Source: Phycisphaerae bacterium (lineage in GTDB: Bacteria; Planctomycetota; Phycisphaerae; UBA1845; UTPLA1). Taken from it: DNA of 40,081 bases. Positions 31,894 through 39,763 of the stretch are shown piece after piece (within the stretch, counting starts at the first letter, position 1; the number at the start of each line of letters is the position of its first letter). The stretch is from NCBI GenBank assembly GCA_030432035.1, contig JAUIHO010000014.1:1-40081 (forward strand), in the 5' to 3' direction. Under the pieces are notes generated by a model. That model worked only from the letters and a program-made list of their open reading frames with translations. It was not told the origin of the DNA and made no database searches. A program made the position numbers and the translations under genes.

Positions 31894-32745
31894 CTAGCTT
31901 TGCGCCGCGGCGATGACGAGGTGCGGGCCGTCGCTGACGACGACGCCTCCCGGTCGTTCTTCGGTAATGACGAATGCCGCCGGGTTTTGCACGGCCAGCT
32001 TCGCATCAATCGGGATAATCAATTCGCCAGTCGTCTTGTCGATATCGAACACGCCACCATCGACGGGGTGCTTATCGACATCGGGATCGACGATCCACAA
32101 TTGATATTGCGACTGGCTTCGATCGTTGGCGGGCATACCGACGAGACGCATGTAACCCGCTTGGGCCGCGTCGCTCCAAACGACATCGCCTTGTACGTTT
32201 TCAAAACCGGGCTGCGCCAGGCCGGCCCATGCAAGCCGCACCACATCGTCGCGGTCATCGAGCAATTGCTGCCGCAACTCGGTCACGCTCGACGCGCGAG
32301 CGATACGCGGCTCATCCTGAGCGCGCGGCATCCAGCCGATGACGGCAATGACGATGGCGGCAGCGGCAGCGAACCATCCCCCGAGCGCCAAGCCCCGACC
32401 GATCTCGACGGACGCATCAGTTTTTTCATCGGTCTGCGTCGGCATGGGTATGACACGCGCATCATCGCGCGCGACCGATGCAGTTGATCGTTCGGCGAAG
32501 TGTGCCTGGGCATCATCAGCAACGCGGGCACGCAATTCCGGCGGTAATTCGTTGGCTTCGTTGGACATGGCATGCCAATGCAGTTGTAACGCAGAGGCAG
32601 TCGCATCGAGGGCGTCGGTATCGGCAGCGCCCAGTCGGTCGCGCAGCTCGGTGGCTTCGGCATTCGACAAACCGTCGGTGGCGCGATCGGCCAGCAGCGC
32701 CTGCAGGCGTTCGTCGTTGGGTAGGTCGTGTTGTTGCATGGTCAT
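31894..32745 (-). CDS. Anti-sigma factor with RskA-type C-terminal domain
   Basis: A 283-residue single-pass membrane protein. Residues 1-100 are cytoplasmic and helical (DERLQALLADRATDGLSNAE is the sigma-binding zinc-less start), a transmembrane segment is at 119-139 (ALGGWFAAAAAIVIAVIGW), and the C-terminal half is the RskA domain with YQLWIVDPDVDKHPVDGGVF and LVIPIDAK-like strands, ending HLVIAAAQS. RskA-type factors hold an ECF sigma factor at the membrane and release it by regulated proteolysis. Its ATG overlaps the stop of the sigma gene by 4 bases, so the pair is coupled. The neighbouring gene encodes a fasciclin-domain protein, as in the SigK/RskA system of mycobacteria. Confidence 0.92.
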   Translation of the reverse strand: MTMQQHDLPNDERLQALLADRATDGLSNAEATELRDRLGAADTDALDATASALQLHWHAMSNEANELPPELRARVADDAQAHFAERSTASVARDDARVIPMPTQTDEKTDASVEIGRGLALGGWFAAAAAIVIAVIGWMPRAQDEPRIARASSVTELRQQLLDDRDDVVRLAWAGLAQPGFENVQGDVVWSDAAQAGYMRLVGMPANDRSQSQYQLWIVDPDVDKHPVDGGVFDIDKTTGELIIPIDAKLAVQNPAAFVITEERPGGVVVSDGPHLVIAAAQS

Positions 32746-33320
32746 GACACCGCCCCCGCGGCCGTGCCGTCTGTTACTGCGCCCAAAAGTTCGCGTACCT
32801 TTATCAGGCCGCGGCGAATGTTGGTCTTAACCGTGCCGAGCGGAATGCCCAAATGTTCGGCAATCTCGCTATGCGACCAACCGGAATGGATCGACAGCTT
32901 GAGTGCTTGCTTTTGCTCGTCGGATAGTTGCGCCAGCGCCGATTCGATTTTGGCCGCTTGCTCGCGCGTTTCGATATGTGCCAAGCCGGGGTCGGTGGCA
33001 CACGAGGGATCGTCGGCCAATTCGATCGAGCGCGTATCGGGTGCCCGACCCAATTTGCGGCGGCGATCGATCAGGCGGCGGCGCGCGATCATGGCGACAA
33101 AGGTCGACTCGGAAGCCACAGCAGGGTCGAACCGCCCCGCCACTTTCCAAAGTTGGATGAAAATCTCCTGCACGGCATCTTCCGCCTCGGTGGTGTTGCC
33201 GAGTTGGCGACTGGCGAGGGACCAAACGAGGCCGCCGTATCGGTCGATACAGGTTTGCACGGCGCGCGAATCACCGGTTGCAACCTGCGGCAATATGGGA
33301 TCGACGGGGGCGGCTTCCAA
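32742..33320 (-). CDS. ECF sigma factor, SigK-like
   Basis: A 192-residue group-IV sigma factor. Region 2 is IDRYGGLVWSLASRQLGNTTE then DAVQEIFIQLWKVAGRFDP and FVAMIARRRLIDRRRK; region 4 is QKQALKLSIHSGWSHSEIAE then IPLGTVKTNIRRGLIKVREL. There is no ATG near the start. I choose the TTG at 33320 because GAGGAG lies 6 bases before it; the TTG at 33326 touches that site. The gene overlaps the anti-sigma gene by 4 bases. An anti-sigma of RskA type is downstream and a fasciclin protein upstream; a terminator between the fasciclin and sigma genes shows that they are separately transcribed. Confidence 0.93.
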   Translation of the reverse strand: MEAAPVDPILPQVATGDSRAVQTCIDRYGGLVWSLASRQLGNTTEAEDAVQEIFIQLWKVAGRFDPAVASESTFVAMIARRRLIDRRRKLGRAPDTRSIELADDPSCATDPGLAHIETREQAAKIESALAQLSDEQKQALKLSIHSGWSHSEIAEHLGIPLGTVKTNIRRGLIKVRELLGAVTDGTAAGAVS

Positions 33321-33456
33321 TGTCAACTCCTCGGATGAATCATTCTGCCGCCGCGCGGCCTCGTGTCTAGCAATCAGTTCGCCGCTCAGTCATGTTCGGA
33401 TTCAGCGGCAACCTTTTCTTGTTACGGTTTGCGGACTTTTATGCTCGCAACACGTT

Positions 33457-33491
33457 AAAAAGCCGCCGAAATCGGCGAGCGATTTCGGCGG
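33457..33491 (-). terminator. Rho-independent terminator of the fasciclin gene
   Basis: On the minus strand an 11-bp stem (CCGCCGAAATC at 33463-33473 paired with 33481-33491) with a 7-base loop is followed by a run of T residues, 78 bases past the stop codon of the fasciclin gene. Confidence 0.9.
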
Positions 33492-33568
33492 TCGTGTTTC
33501 TGAGGCTGGAAAAAAGCGACGGCAGAGCCCCCACGGTTACCGTCGCATGGAAGAGGAGGAAAACCGGG

Positions 33569-34789
33569 TTAGCGATCGTTCATGACCAGTCGCATGCGAT
33601 TCGACTCGTTACTGCGAGCCATGCGCGACATGGATTGATAGACCTCATCAAGAGCGTAGCGCAGGGCCCACGCTTGGTTGGCGGCATGACCGTCGTTGTT
33701 GCGAAATTCCCGTAGACCGCGCTGCAACCGCGTGCGCTGATGCTTCGACAAGCTGTCGTCGGCCAGCGTCAGCAGGCTCTGTGCGGTGACTTCGTACACA
33801 CTGGCGCAGGCGGCTTGATGACCGTCATTAAAGAGCGGTACGCCGCGGTCGATGGCGAGTTCGATTAGTTCCATCGGGTTGGCGGCACCTACCATCGTGG
33901 ACGTTGGCGGCATCAGCACGCTATCGATAACGTGAATCACGCCGTTGGTCGCGTCGATGTCGGTCTTGGCCAAGCCGGCTTCGTTGATCATCGCCTTGCC
34001 ACCCTTGACGGCGATGCGAATGGATTCACCTTGCAACGTTTTCGCTTTGCCGGCCTTAACGGCTTGGTCGGAATAAACGCGACCGGCAACGACGTGGTAC
34101 GTGAGAATCGCGGTGAGCTTGTCTTTGTTTTCCGGCTTGAGCAGCGACTCGACCGTCCCCTTGGGCAGCTTCGCAAAGGCGGCATCAGTCGGTGCAAACA
34201 CGGTGAACGGGCCCTCGCCCTGCAAGGTGTCAACAAGGTCGGCGGCGGTTAGCGCGGCGGCGAGCGTCTTGAAGGAACCTGCGGCAACGGCGGTTTCGAT
34301 AATGTTCTTGTCGCTGGGCAGGATCACGTTGTCGATCACGTGAATGACGCCGTTGGAGCATTCGATATCGGTTTTCACGACGGTGGCGTTATCGACCTTC
34401 ACGCCATGGGATGTGTCGATGTCGATGCGTTGACCGTTAAGTGTGTCGGCCATTGAGAGCTTGACGACGTCTTTGGCCAGCACCTTCCCTGATACCACGT
34501 GATACGTCAGGATAGCCTGCAGGCGGCCCTTGTTTTCCGGCTTCAGCAGTGTTTCGACGGTACCCTTCGGCAGCTTCGCAAAGGCCTCATCGGTCGGTGC
34601 GAATACGGTGAAAGGACCATCGCCGCGGAGGGCGTCGACCAAGTCGGCCTTTTGTAATGCCGCGATGAGCGTCTTGAATTGACCCGCCTTATGGGCCGTA
34701 TCAACGATGTCGTTGCCGCCGGCAAAGGCCGAGGCGGTGGTGCAATGAATCAAGGCTGCGGTGGTTAGTAGGTTAAGTGTGCGTCGCAT
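33569..34789 (-). CDS. Secreted protein with two fasciclin (FAS1) domains
   Basis: A 406-residue exported protein; the signal peptide ends near ASAFA (residues 1-23). FAS1 domain 1 is about residues 26-157 and domain 2 about 162-293; both contain the same blocks: [40 protein letters not shown] and [13 protein letters not shown]. The two domains are more similar to one another than expected for old repeats, suggesting recent duplication. The last 110 residues (from [18 protein letters not shown] on) are helical and of a different, unrecognised type. FAS1 domains mediate adhesion. AGGAG lies 6 bases before the ATG at 34789. It is next to, and on the same strand as, the SigK-like sigma gene. Confidence 0.92.
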   Translation of the reverse strand: MRRTLNLLTTAALIHCTTASAFAGGNDIVDTAHKAGQFKTLIAALQKADLVDALRGDGPFTVFAPTDEAFAKLPKGTVETLLKPENKGRLQAILTYHVVSGKVLAKDVVKLSMADTLNGQRIDIDTSHGVKVDNATVVKTDIECSNGVIHVIDNVILPSDKNIIETAVAAGSFKTLAAALTAADLVDTLQGEGPFTVFAPTDAAFAKLPKGTVESLLKPENKDKLTAILTYHVVAGRVYSDQAVKAGKAKTLQGESIRIAVKGGKAMINEAGLAKTDIDATNGVIHVIDSVLMPPTSTMVGAANPMELIELAIDRGVPLFNDGHQAACASVYEVTAQSLLTLADDSLSKHQRTRLQRGLREFRNNDGHAANQAWALRYALDEVYQSMSRMARSNESNRMRLVMNDR

Positions 34790-35010
34790 GTGGATCTCCT
34801 GACCTGTTCTGATCTCGTTGTTTCAATTTTCAAACGCTGTCGGCGGTTCCGCGGGTAACCTGCCGACCGACGCAGTATTCGAGTCACCTACCGCCGCAGA
34901 TTCAGAATTTTTTTCCGTTCAAAACTTGAGTGAGGCTTCGTGGAATTCGGTACGAACTCGACTAAAATCGCGACCTGAGAAACAAACCCGATCTGAATAT
35001 GAGGTGAAAG

Positions 35011-36204
35011 ATGCGGCTATTTTCGGCATTGATCTGTATGGCAATGGTAAGCGTTGTGAATGCGCAGGACCCGACGACATTCAAGGTAACGTTCAACATC
35101 ACGGTGCCGCCGACGACTGCGGACGACGCGATCGTATTTATTGCGGGCGGTCATCCGGCGTTCGGCAATTGGGCGGCGGATGGTTTGCAGGCCGAGCGAC
35201 AGGACGACGGTAGCTACGTTGCCGTCACGAGTTTGCCCGCGGGCAACTACGAATTCAAAACCACGCTCGGCACATGGGCGACTGTTGAGAAAACGGCGGA
35301 TGGTCGCAACATCGACAACCGCTCGTTCAAAGTTCAAAAGGCAACAACGGTGGATGTAGTCGTAAAGCTGTTCGGCGCGGGCGAACCGTTGAAGCCGAAG
35401 GAACCAACCATTACCGGGACGGTCGAGTTTCATCGCGAATTTAAATCGAAATACTTGTTACCGTCCCGCGACATCGCTGTGTATTTGCCACCGGGGTATG
35501 ACGCGTCGGCGTCGAAGCGTTATCCGGTTCTGTACATGCACGACGGTCAAAACTTGTTCGATGCGAACACGTCGTCGTTTGGCGTTGAATGGCAGGCAGA
35601 TGAAACGGCGCAGAAGCTGATAGACAATGGCAGCATCGAACCGTTGATTATCGTGGGGATTTACAACACGAACGAACGCACCGACGAGTATACGCCGGGG
35701 CGCGATAAGAACCGCAAGGCTGGCGGCAAGGGCGAACGGTACGCCAAGATGCTGGTCGAAGAAGTGATCCCGTTTATCGAATCGGCTTATCGCGTACGCA
35801 GCGAACGGTCGGCACGAGGCATTGGCGGTTCGTCTTTGGGCGGATTGATTTCGCTTTATGTATGCAAGCAGTATCCTGAGATGATTTCACGCTGTCTGGC
35901 CGTGTCACCGGCGCTTTGGTGGAACGAGCATGCCGTGGTGAAGTCGCTCAAGGATGACGGCGCGAGCCTGAACGGCCTGCGCATCTGGCTCGACATGGGC
36001 ACCAAGGAAGGTCAACAGATCGACGAGTTTACGACGGCGATTCGCGATACGCGGGAGTTGGTGAAGGTCTTCGAATCCGCGGGGCTGGAAGCGGATAAAG
36101 ACTTCAAATATGTGGAAGTCGAAGGCGGTGAGCACAACGAGGCGAGTTGGGCTAAGCGGTTTGGGGATATGTTGATGTTTGCGTACGGGACGGACGGGGA
36201 TTAG
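35011..36204 (+). CDS. Secreted esterase with N-terminal carbohydrate-binding domain
   Basis: A 397-residue protein. A signal peptide covers about residues 1-18 (ending VNA). Residues 20-115 look like a CBM20-like or other early-set starch-binding fold (TFKVTFNITVPPTTADDAIV, GHPAFGNWAADG, LPAGNYEFKTTLGTW). The rest is an alpha/beta hydrolase of the Fes/esterase-D group: RDIAVYLPPGYDA, PVLYMHDGQNLFD, nucleophile Ser275 in GGSSLGG and His375 in GGEHNEASW. It would act on an ester of a carbohydrate or siderophore; the carbohydrate-binding module favours polysaccharide. GAGGTG lies about 4 bases before the ATG at 35011. The gene stands alone, divergent from the fasciclin gene. Confidence 0.86.
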   Translation: MRLFSALICMAMVSVVNAQDPTTFKVTFNITVPPTTADDAIVFIAGGHPAFGNWAADGLQAERQDDGSYVAVTSLPAGNYEFKTTLGTWATVEKTADGRNIDNRSFKVQKATTVDVVVKLFGAGEPLKPKEPTITGTVEFHREFKSKYLLPSRDIAVYLPPGYDASASKRYPVLYMHDGQNLFDANTSSFGVEWQADETAQKLIDNGSIEPLIIVGIYNTNERTDEYTPGRDKNRKAGGKGERYAKMLVEEVIPFIESAYRVRSERSARGIGGSSLGGLISLYVCKQYPEMISRCLAVSPALWWNEHAVVKSLKDDGASLNGLRIWLDMGTKEGQQIDEFTTAIRDTRELVKVFESAGLEADKDFKYVEVEGGEHNEASWAKRFGDMLMFAYGTDGD

Positions 36205-36219
36205 ATCTGCTCGAGTTCG

Positions 36220-36258
36220 CTGGGGGAACAGTCCCCCAGCCCTGGAAGGGCAGGGGCA
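36220..36258. repeat. Dispersed CCCCCAGCCC repeat (copy 2)
   Basis: CTGGGGGAACAGTCCCCCAG (36220-36239) is a 7-bp hairpin, followed by CCCTGGAAGGGCAGGGGCAT. The second part repeats the sequence at 30355-30381. Located 15 bases after the stop codon of the esterase gene and may serve as its terminator. Confidence 0.65.
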
Positions 36259-36297
36259 TCCTCTCTTGAGCGAGGTTCAAACTAATCGATACAGGCA

Positions 36298-36762
36298 ATG
36301 CGCGGACTTCTTCGACGCTTAAAAATCGATGGCGATCACCCTGAGAGGCCCGTCGCCTTGGCGATGATCTTCACGTTGTTGACGCTCGGGGCCAGCACAA
36401 TTTTACTTCGGATTGGCGTGCCTTTTTATCTAACGATCATCGTCGAATCGCTTGGTCTCTTGGCGATATGCATCGGCCATATGTGGTCGCAGAGATTGTT
36501 TAGGTCTCGGCCCTATGTTTGTTGCAAATGCAATCACCGAGTGTTCCTCCTTCAGATAGCGAGTTGCCCGTTGTGCGGAGCGTCACCTGTCGATGCCTAC
36601 TCGCAACAGCCGAATCAATGTAATCACTGTCGCTATCTAATGGTCGGACACAAGCGCGATGCAACATGCCCAGAATGTGGATCGATTTCAACGTCGGCCG
36701 TTTCGCACGTAATGAACACAAGGCTAAGCGCGAAACGTGATCCAACGTCGTCGCCTCACTGA
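36298..36762 (+). CDS. Small membrane protein with C-terminal zinc-ribbon cysteines
   Basis: A 154-residue protein. Two hydrophobic segments are visible near residues 19-40 (ALAMIFTLLTLGASTILL) and 42-62 (FYLTIIVESLGLLAICIGHM), then a soluble tail with cysteine pairs CCKC, CPLC, CNHC and CPEC, a double zinc-ribbon pattern. Similar membrane-plus-zinc-ribbon proteins of unknown role occur in planctomycetes. The ATG at 36298 has only a weak ribosome site. The 3' end overlaps the convergent sugar dehydrogenase gene by 39 bases, a point that makes me slightly cautious about its full length, although the cysteine pattern supports the frame. Confidence 0.65.
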   Translation: MRGLLRRLKIDGDHPERPVALAMIFTLLTLGASTILLRIGVPFYLTIIVESLGLLAICIGHMWSQRLFRSRPYVCCKCNHRVFLLQIASCPLCGASPVDAYSQQPNQCNHCRYLMVGHKRDATCPECGSISTSAVSHVMNTRLSAKRDPTSSPH

Positions 36763-38019
36763 CAGGAACGTCAGCATCATCAACATAAAAAAGAACGGTA
36801 AGCCCGTCGCGCACGTGTCCGACGGTGTCATTTCGTCCGGCGTCATGTCATCGTCGTCGTCGCCGTTGTCTTCTTCGCTGAAGTCGATGCCGCCGATGGG
36901 GATGAGTTGGCTCGTATCATCGCCGTAGCGAATGCGCATCACGCGACTGCCCACGAGTTCGCAGTAATAGAGCGCACCGTCCGGGCCCTGCACCATGTCG
37001 ACCGCCCCGCCATCCGCGGTGACGAAAACCTCTTGTGCTTGAACGCGATCGCCTTCGAGCGGCATGTAAAATATGCGATTCCGCGCGTACTCAACTTGAA
37101 ACAAATTGCCGCGATACGCTGCGGGAAAGTGGTTACCCGCGTACGACAAGATCGCCGTTGGAGACGAGCCCTCTTCTGCGTAAGCAAAAAGCGGGTCGGT
37201 CATACCATCGGCGCTCGTCGCGCTATCACCAAACCCTTCGACCAACGGCCATCCGTAGTTACCGCCTCGTGTGACAAGATTGATCTCTTCGCGCCGCTGC
37301 GCACCGTCGGAGCCGACATCCGTCGAAAACAGGCGTCCGCTTTCATCGAAACAAAAGCGAAACGTGTTGCGAAAACCGTAAGCGAACGTGGCGCGCGGCC
37401 CACCCGTTGGCGTCGTGAATGGATTGTCTTCGGGCGTGCTGCCGTCGGGATTGATTCGCGAAATCTTACCGGCCAACGTCGTCAGCGATTGGGCGTTGTC
37501 GGGAACGCCGTTATCACCGATGGAGAAATAGAGCTTGCCATCGGGGCCAAACGCCATCCCCCCACCGTTATGAAATGCACCGTTGGACGGCAGGTTATCG
37601 CGTATTACCGTGCGATCGACGCCGCGGTTGTTTTCGACGCGAAAGCGAATGATGTTTTGTTCTTCGGGCGAAACGCAGGCGAAAACGTAAACGAATTGAT
37701 CGGACTCAAACGTGGGCGAAACCGCAATGTTAAGCAGTCCACTTTCGAAGAAATCGTGCACGGCGATGGTGGCGAAGGGCGTCGGTCGAATCAACCCTTG
37801 TTGCACGATGTGAATCGCGCCGTTGCGTTCGCCGACGAAGAGGCGACCATCGGGGGCGAAAGCCAAACACGTCGGGCTACCGAGGTCGGTGGCGTATTCT
37901 TCGACGGAGAAGCCTTCGAACAATGCTTCAGCCGCGTTTAGATGCGACGGTATGATGATGGAGACTTGTAATGTTGCGAGCGCGAAAATTATTTGCGTCC
38001 GTGTCGGTTCGTGTCTCAT
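36724..38019 (-). CDS. Exported PQQ-type sugar (glucose/sorbosone) dehydrogenase-like protein with C-terminal anchor
   Basis: A 431-residue beta-propeller. The ATG at 38019 gives the signal peptide MRHEPTRTQIIFALATLQVS and cleaves near LNAAEA. The propeller has typical GSDH blocks: PTCLAFAPDGRLFVGERNG, GGGMAFGPDGKLYFSIGDNG, GKISRINPDGSTPEDNPF, YGFRNTFRFCFDESGRLF and GGNYGWPLVEG, which are the cofactor and calcium-binding loops. The C-terminus has an acidic linker (EEDNGDDDDDMTPDEMTPSD), then CATGLPFFFMLMMLTFL and RRRR, a sorting-signal-like anchor. It would oxidise a sugar at the cell surface with PQQ; no PQQ biosynthesis genes are in the window. It overlaps the convergent small membrane-protein gene by 39 bases. 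Confidence 0.87.
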   Translation of the reverse strand: MRHEPTRTQIIFALATLQVSIIIPSHLNAAEALFEGFSVEEYATDLGSPTCLAFAPDGRLFVGERNGAIHIVQQGLIRPTPFATIAVHDFFESGLLNIAVSPTFESDQFVYVFACVSPEEQNIIRFRVENNRGVDRTVIRDNLPSNGAFHNGGGMAFGPDGKLYFSIGDNGVPDNAQSLTTLAGKISRINPDGSTPEDNPFTTPTGGPRATFAYGFRNTFRFCFDESGRLFSTDVGSDGAQRREEINLVTRGGNYGWPLVEGFGDSATSADGMTDPLFAYAEEGSSPTAILSYAGNHFPAAYRGNLFQVEYARNRIFYMPLEGDRVQAQEVFVTADGGAVDMVQGPDGALYYCELVGSRVMRIRYGDDTSQLIPIGGIDFSEEDNGDDDDDMTPDEMTPSDTCATGLPFFFMLMMLTFLSVRRRRWITFRA

Positions 38020-38054
38020 CCTGAGCTGCCTCGTCTCGTGGGAAGGAGCTTGGT

Positions 38055-38078
38055 GGTGCGTCGAGGGACGCACCCTAC
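38055..38078 (-). repeat. REP-like hairpin with GTAG head (copy 3)
   Basis: GGTGCGTC-GAGG-GACGCACC plus CTAC. Compared with the copy at 8808-8831, the T:A pair of the stem changed to C:G on both sides, a compensatory change that keeps the 8-bp stem intact. Confidence 0.75.
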
Positions 38079-38134
38079 TGCTGGTTGCTTTTAATCTTCA
38101 ACGCCATATCAGTGCCCGTGTTTGTTCTTGCGGT

Positions 38135-38163
38135 GACCGCTTCCTTACGGGCGCGGCTCTGAT
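38135..38163. repeat. Dispersed repeat, CCRCTTCC family (copy 2)
   Basis: Sister copy of the element at 5919-5947. The terminal pairing is kept by a paired change (CCGC/GCGG against CCAC/GTGG). Confidence 0.6.
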
Positions 38164-38235
38164 CGGCGCGCGGCTCTATTAATTGCATGGCCCGTTCTTA
38201 AAACGGTAACGATCTGAGCTTGTTTAGCGGATTAT

Positions 38236-38265
38236 GCCCCGCCGCGTTCCCCAACGCGGCGGGGC
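38236..38265. terminator. Strong GC hairpin after the DUF1501 gene
   Basis: A perfect 13-bp stem (GCCCCGCCGCGTT at 38236-38248, complement at 38253-38265) with loop CCCC lies 37 bases past the stop codon of the DUF1501 gene. There is no T run, so it may be either a factor-dependent terminator hairpin or a repeat. Confidence 0.55.
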
Positions 38266-38301
38266 GCACTTATCCCGCTAAATGCCAGCGCGGGCTCAGC
38301 G

Positions 38302-39510
38302 TTAGCTGAACAACGCGCTGCCAACTTGCTCGTCGAAGGTTTCACCTCCGACTTTGAAAATCGGATCCGGATTGAAGCCGAGCCAGTTGCGGATGCAATC
38401 GGAGAAAACGGCGCGGAAGTCGACGTAGTACGGTAAGGAGCGCTCGTTGAGATCGGCCGTTGTTACAGCTTGACCGTGCAGGCCGGCGTTGACGCCGGGA
38501 CCGGCAAGAATCATATGACTGCCGTAACCGTGGTCGGTGCCGGGGCTACCATTTTCTTCGTTGCGACGACCGAACTCGGTATAGAATACGACCGTGGTAC
38601 GATCCCACATGCCGAGCGCTTTGATGTCGTTTACGAATTGCTCGAACTCGTTGTTAACGCGTGGGAATAAATTCTGGTTTGCATCATTCTGCGACGCGTG
38701 CGTATCGAAGCCGCCGTAGCGCAGTTTGATGATCTGCGTACCGAGATCGGCCGACGCGAGTTGGGCGGCGCGATAAAACTCTCCGCGCGCTCCGCCGGTC
38801 GACGTAAAGTTTTCAGTCCGTTCGCGCAAGTCGGCACCGAGTTGATCGATTCGAGCATAGGTTTCGCGAATCGCTTGCTGCGTGGCGTTGCCGCCCTGCC
38901 GCATGCGTGCCAAGCGCCCGAAAGCTTCCTGCGCCGCATTACGGAACGTGCTGTCCGGATAGCCGTAGCTTTGTGGATTGCCGATGCTTTGCGTATCGAG
39001 GAAGCCGAACGGTTCGTTGAAGTAGGTACGGCGCAGGCGTTCATACCACGACGCGTTGGTCGCGTCGGTCGCTTTAAGGTTGCGCACGCCGAACTTGAAG
39101 ATTTCCTGGCTTTCAAAGTGCGAACCATTGCCGTTCGGATACGCGACTTGCTGCACGAATGCCAATTCGTTGTCCGAGTAAAGCTGCGAGAAAAACGGCA
39201 ATAGGTTATTGATGCCGTAGTTGGCGTTGTCGGGCAGCGCCGTGACATCACCAGCCGCCAGTCCAAGGTTTGGGCGCCGATTTTGATAGGTCGAGTTTGT
39301 AAATGGTGCCAGGAAGCTGAGTGCGTCGAGGCCGCCGGCCAATTCGCACAGCACCAACAAGTTACCGGTTCCGCCTGTCGATTGGGCATAGGTCGAGGCC
39401 ACGCGTGCAAACATGGCATCGCCGACGGCCAATGCGCCCAAGGTTGTTCCACCGGCTTTCAAAAACGAGCGTCGGTTTAATCGATTCCATTCGCTGCATC
39501 CAGAAGACAT
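38302..39510 (-). CDS. DUF1501 protein with Tat signal
   Basis: A 402-residue protein. The ATG at 39510 is preferred since GGAG lies 7 bases upstream; the GTG at 39516 is too close to that site. The N-terminus has a twin-arginine signal (NRRSFLKAGGTTLGAL), so it is exported folded. DUF1501 hallmarks are LLVLCELAGGLDALSFLAPF, GSHFESQEIFKFG, ASWYERL, RTTVVFYTEFGRRNEENG and TDHGYGSHMILAGPGVNAGL, a pattern of the alkaline-phosphatase/sulfatase superfamily. The biochemical activity is unknown. In planctomycetes these genes typically follow a DUF1800 gene on the same strand, and here the next gene upstream is a probable one. Confidence 0.93.
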   Translation of the reverse strand: MSSGCSEWNRLNRRSFLKAGGTTLGALAVGDAMFARVASTYAQSTGGTGNLLVLCELAGGLDALSFLAPFTNSTYQNRRPNLGLAAGDVTALPDNANYGINNLLPFFSQLYSDNELAFVQQVAYPNGNGSHFESQEIFKFGVRNLKATDATNASWYERLRRTYFNEPFGFLDTQSIGNPQSYGYPDSTFRNAAQEAFGRLARMRQGGNATQQAIRETYARIDQLGADLRERTENFTSTGGARGEFYRAAQLASADLGTQIIKLRYGGFDTHASQNDANQNLFPRVNNEFEQFVNDIKALGMWDRTTVVFYTEFGRRNEENGSPGTDHGYGSHMILAGPGVNAGLHGQAVTTADLNERSLPYYVDFRAVFSDCIRNWLGFNPDPIFKVGGETFDEQVGSALFS

Positions 39511-39573
39511 GATCACACTCCAATTTGTCTAAATAAGTTGTCTTGCAGGTTGTCGTTTAAGCCGGTGCATCTT

Positions 39574-39668
39574 CACCGGTTGCAAACCGGTGCCACACCA
39601 TCTTGTTTTTCCACCGGTTACAAACCGGTGCCACAGCGCTTTGGTTTCTCACCGGTTGCAAACCGGTG
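39574..39668. repeat. Three tandem CACCGGTT-hairpin repeats with 38-bp period
   Basis: Copies of CACCGGTTGCAAACCGGTG (the middle one with an A in the loop) start at 39574, 39612 and 39650, exactly 38 bases apart. Each hairpin is followed by CCACA and a T/G-rich spacer such as TTGTTTTTC or TTGGTTTCT. Other copies lie at 8836-8894. Only three units with divergent spacers and strong palindromes, so I do not call it a CRISPR array. Confidence 0.85.
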
Positions 39669-39704
39669 CCACACGTTTTGGTTTCACCTTGGTTGTGGGA
39701 AGCA

Positions 39705-39734
39705 CCCTCTCCCGCTGCGGTCAGCGGGAGAGGG
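39705..39734. repeat. Hairpin CCCTCTCCCGCTG repeat
   Basis: A perfect 13-bp stem (39705-39717 with 39722-39734), loop CGGT, followed by G-rich GGGGGTAGGGGG. This type of hairpin, with a CTC/GAG stem and G-rich tail, is common as a dispersed bacterial repeat. It lies 30 bases past the stop codon of the DUF1800-like gene on the minus strand and might assist termination. Confidence 0.6.
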
Positions 39735-39763
39735 CGGGGGTAGGGGGCAAGTTGTGCGTTTCG

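Noticed and set aside
36907..37941. Plus-strand frame of 344 codons opposite the sugar dehydrogenase
   Set aside because: The minus-strand product has clear propeller motifs, signal peptide and anchor; the plus frame has an Arg/Ala-rich translation typical of a GC-rich shadow.
39574..39668. CRISPR array
   Set aside because: Only three units, repeats are strong palindromes, the intervening 19 bases are similar rather than unique, and no cas genes are near.
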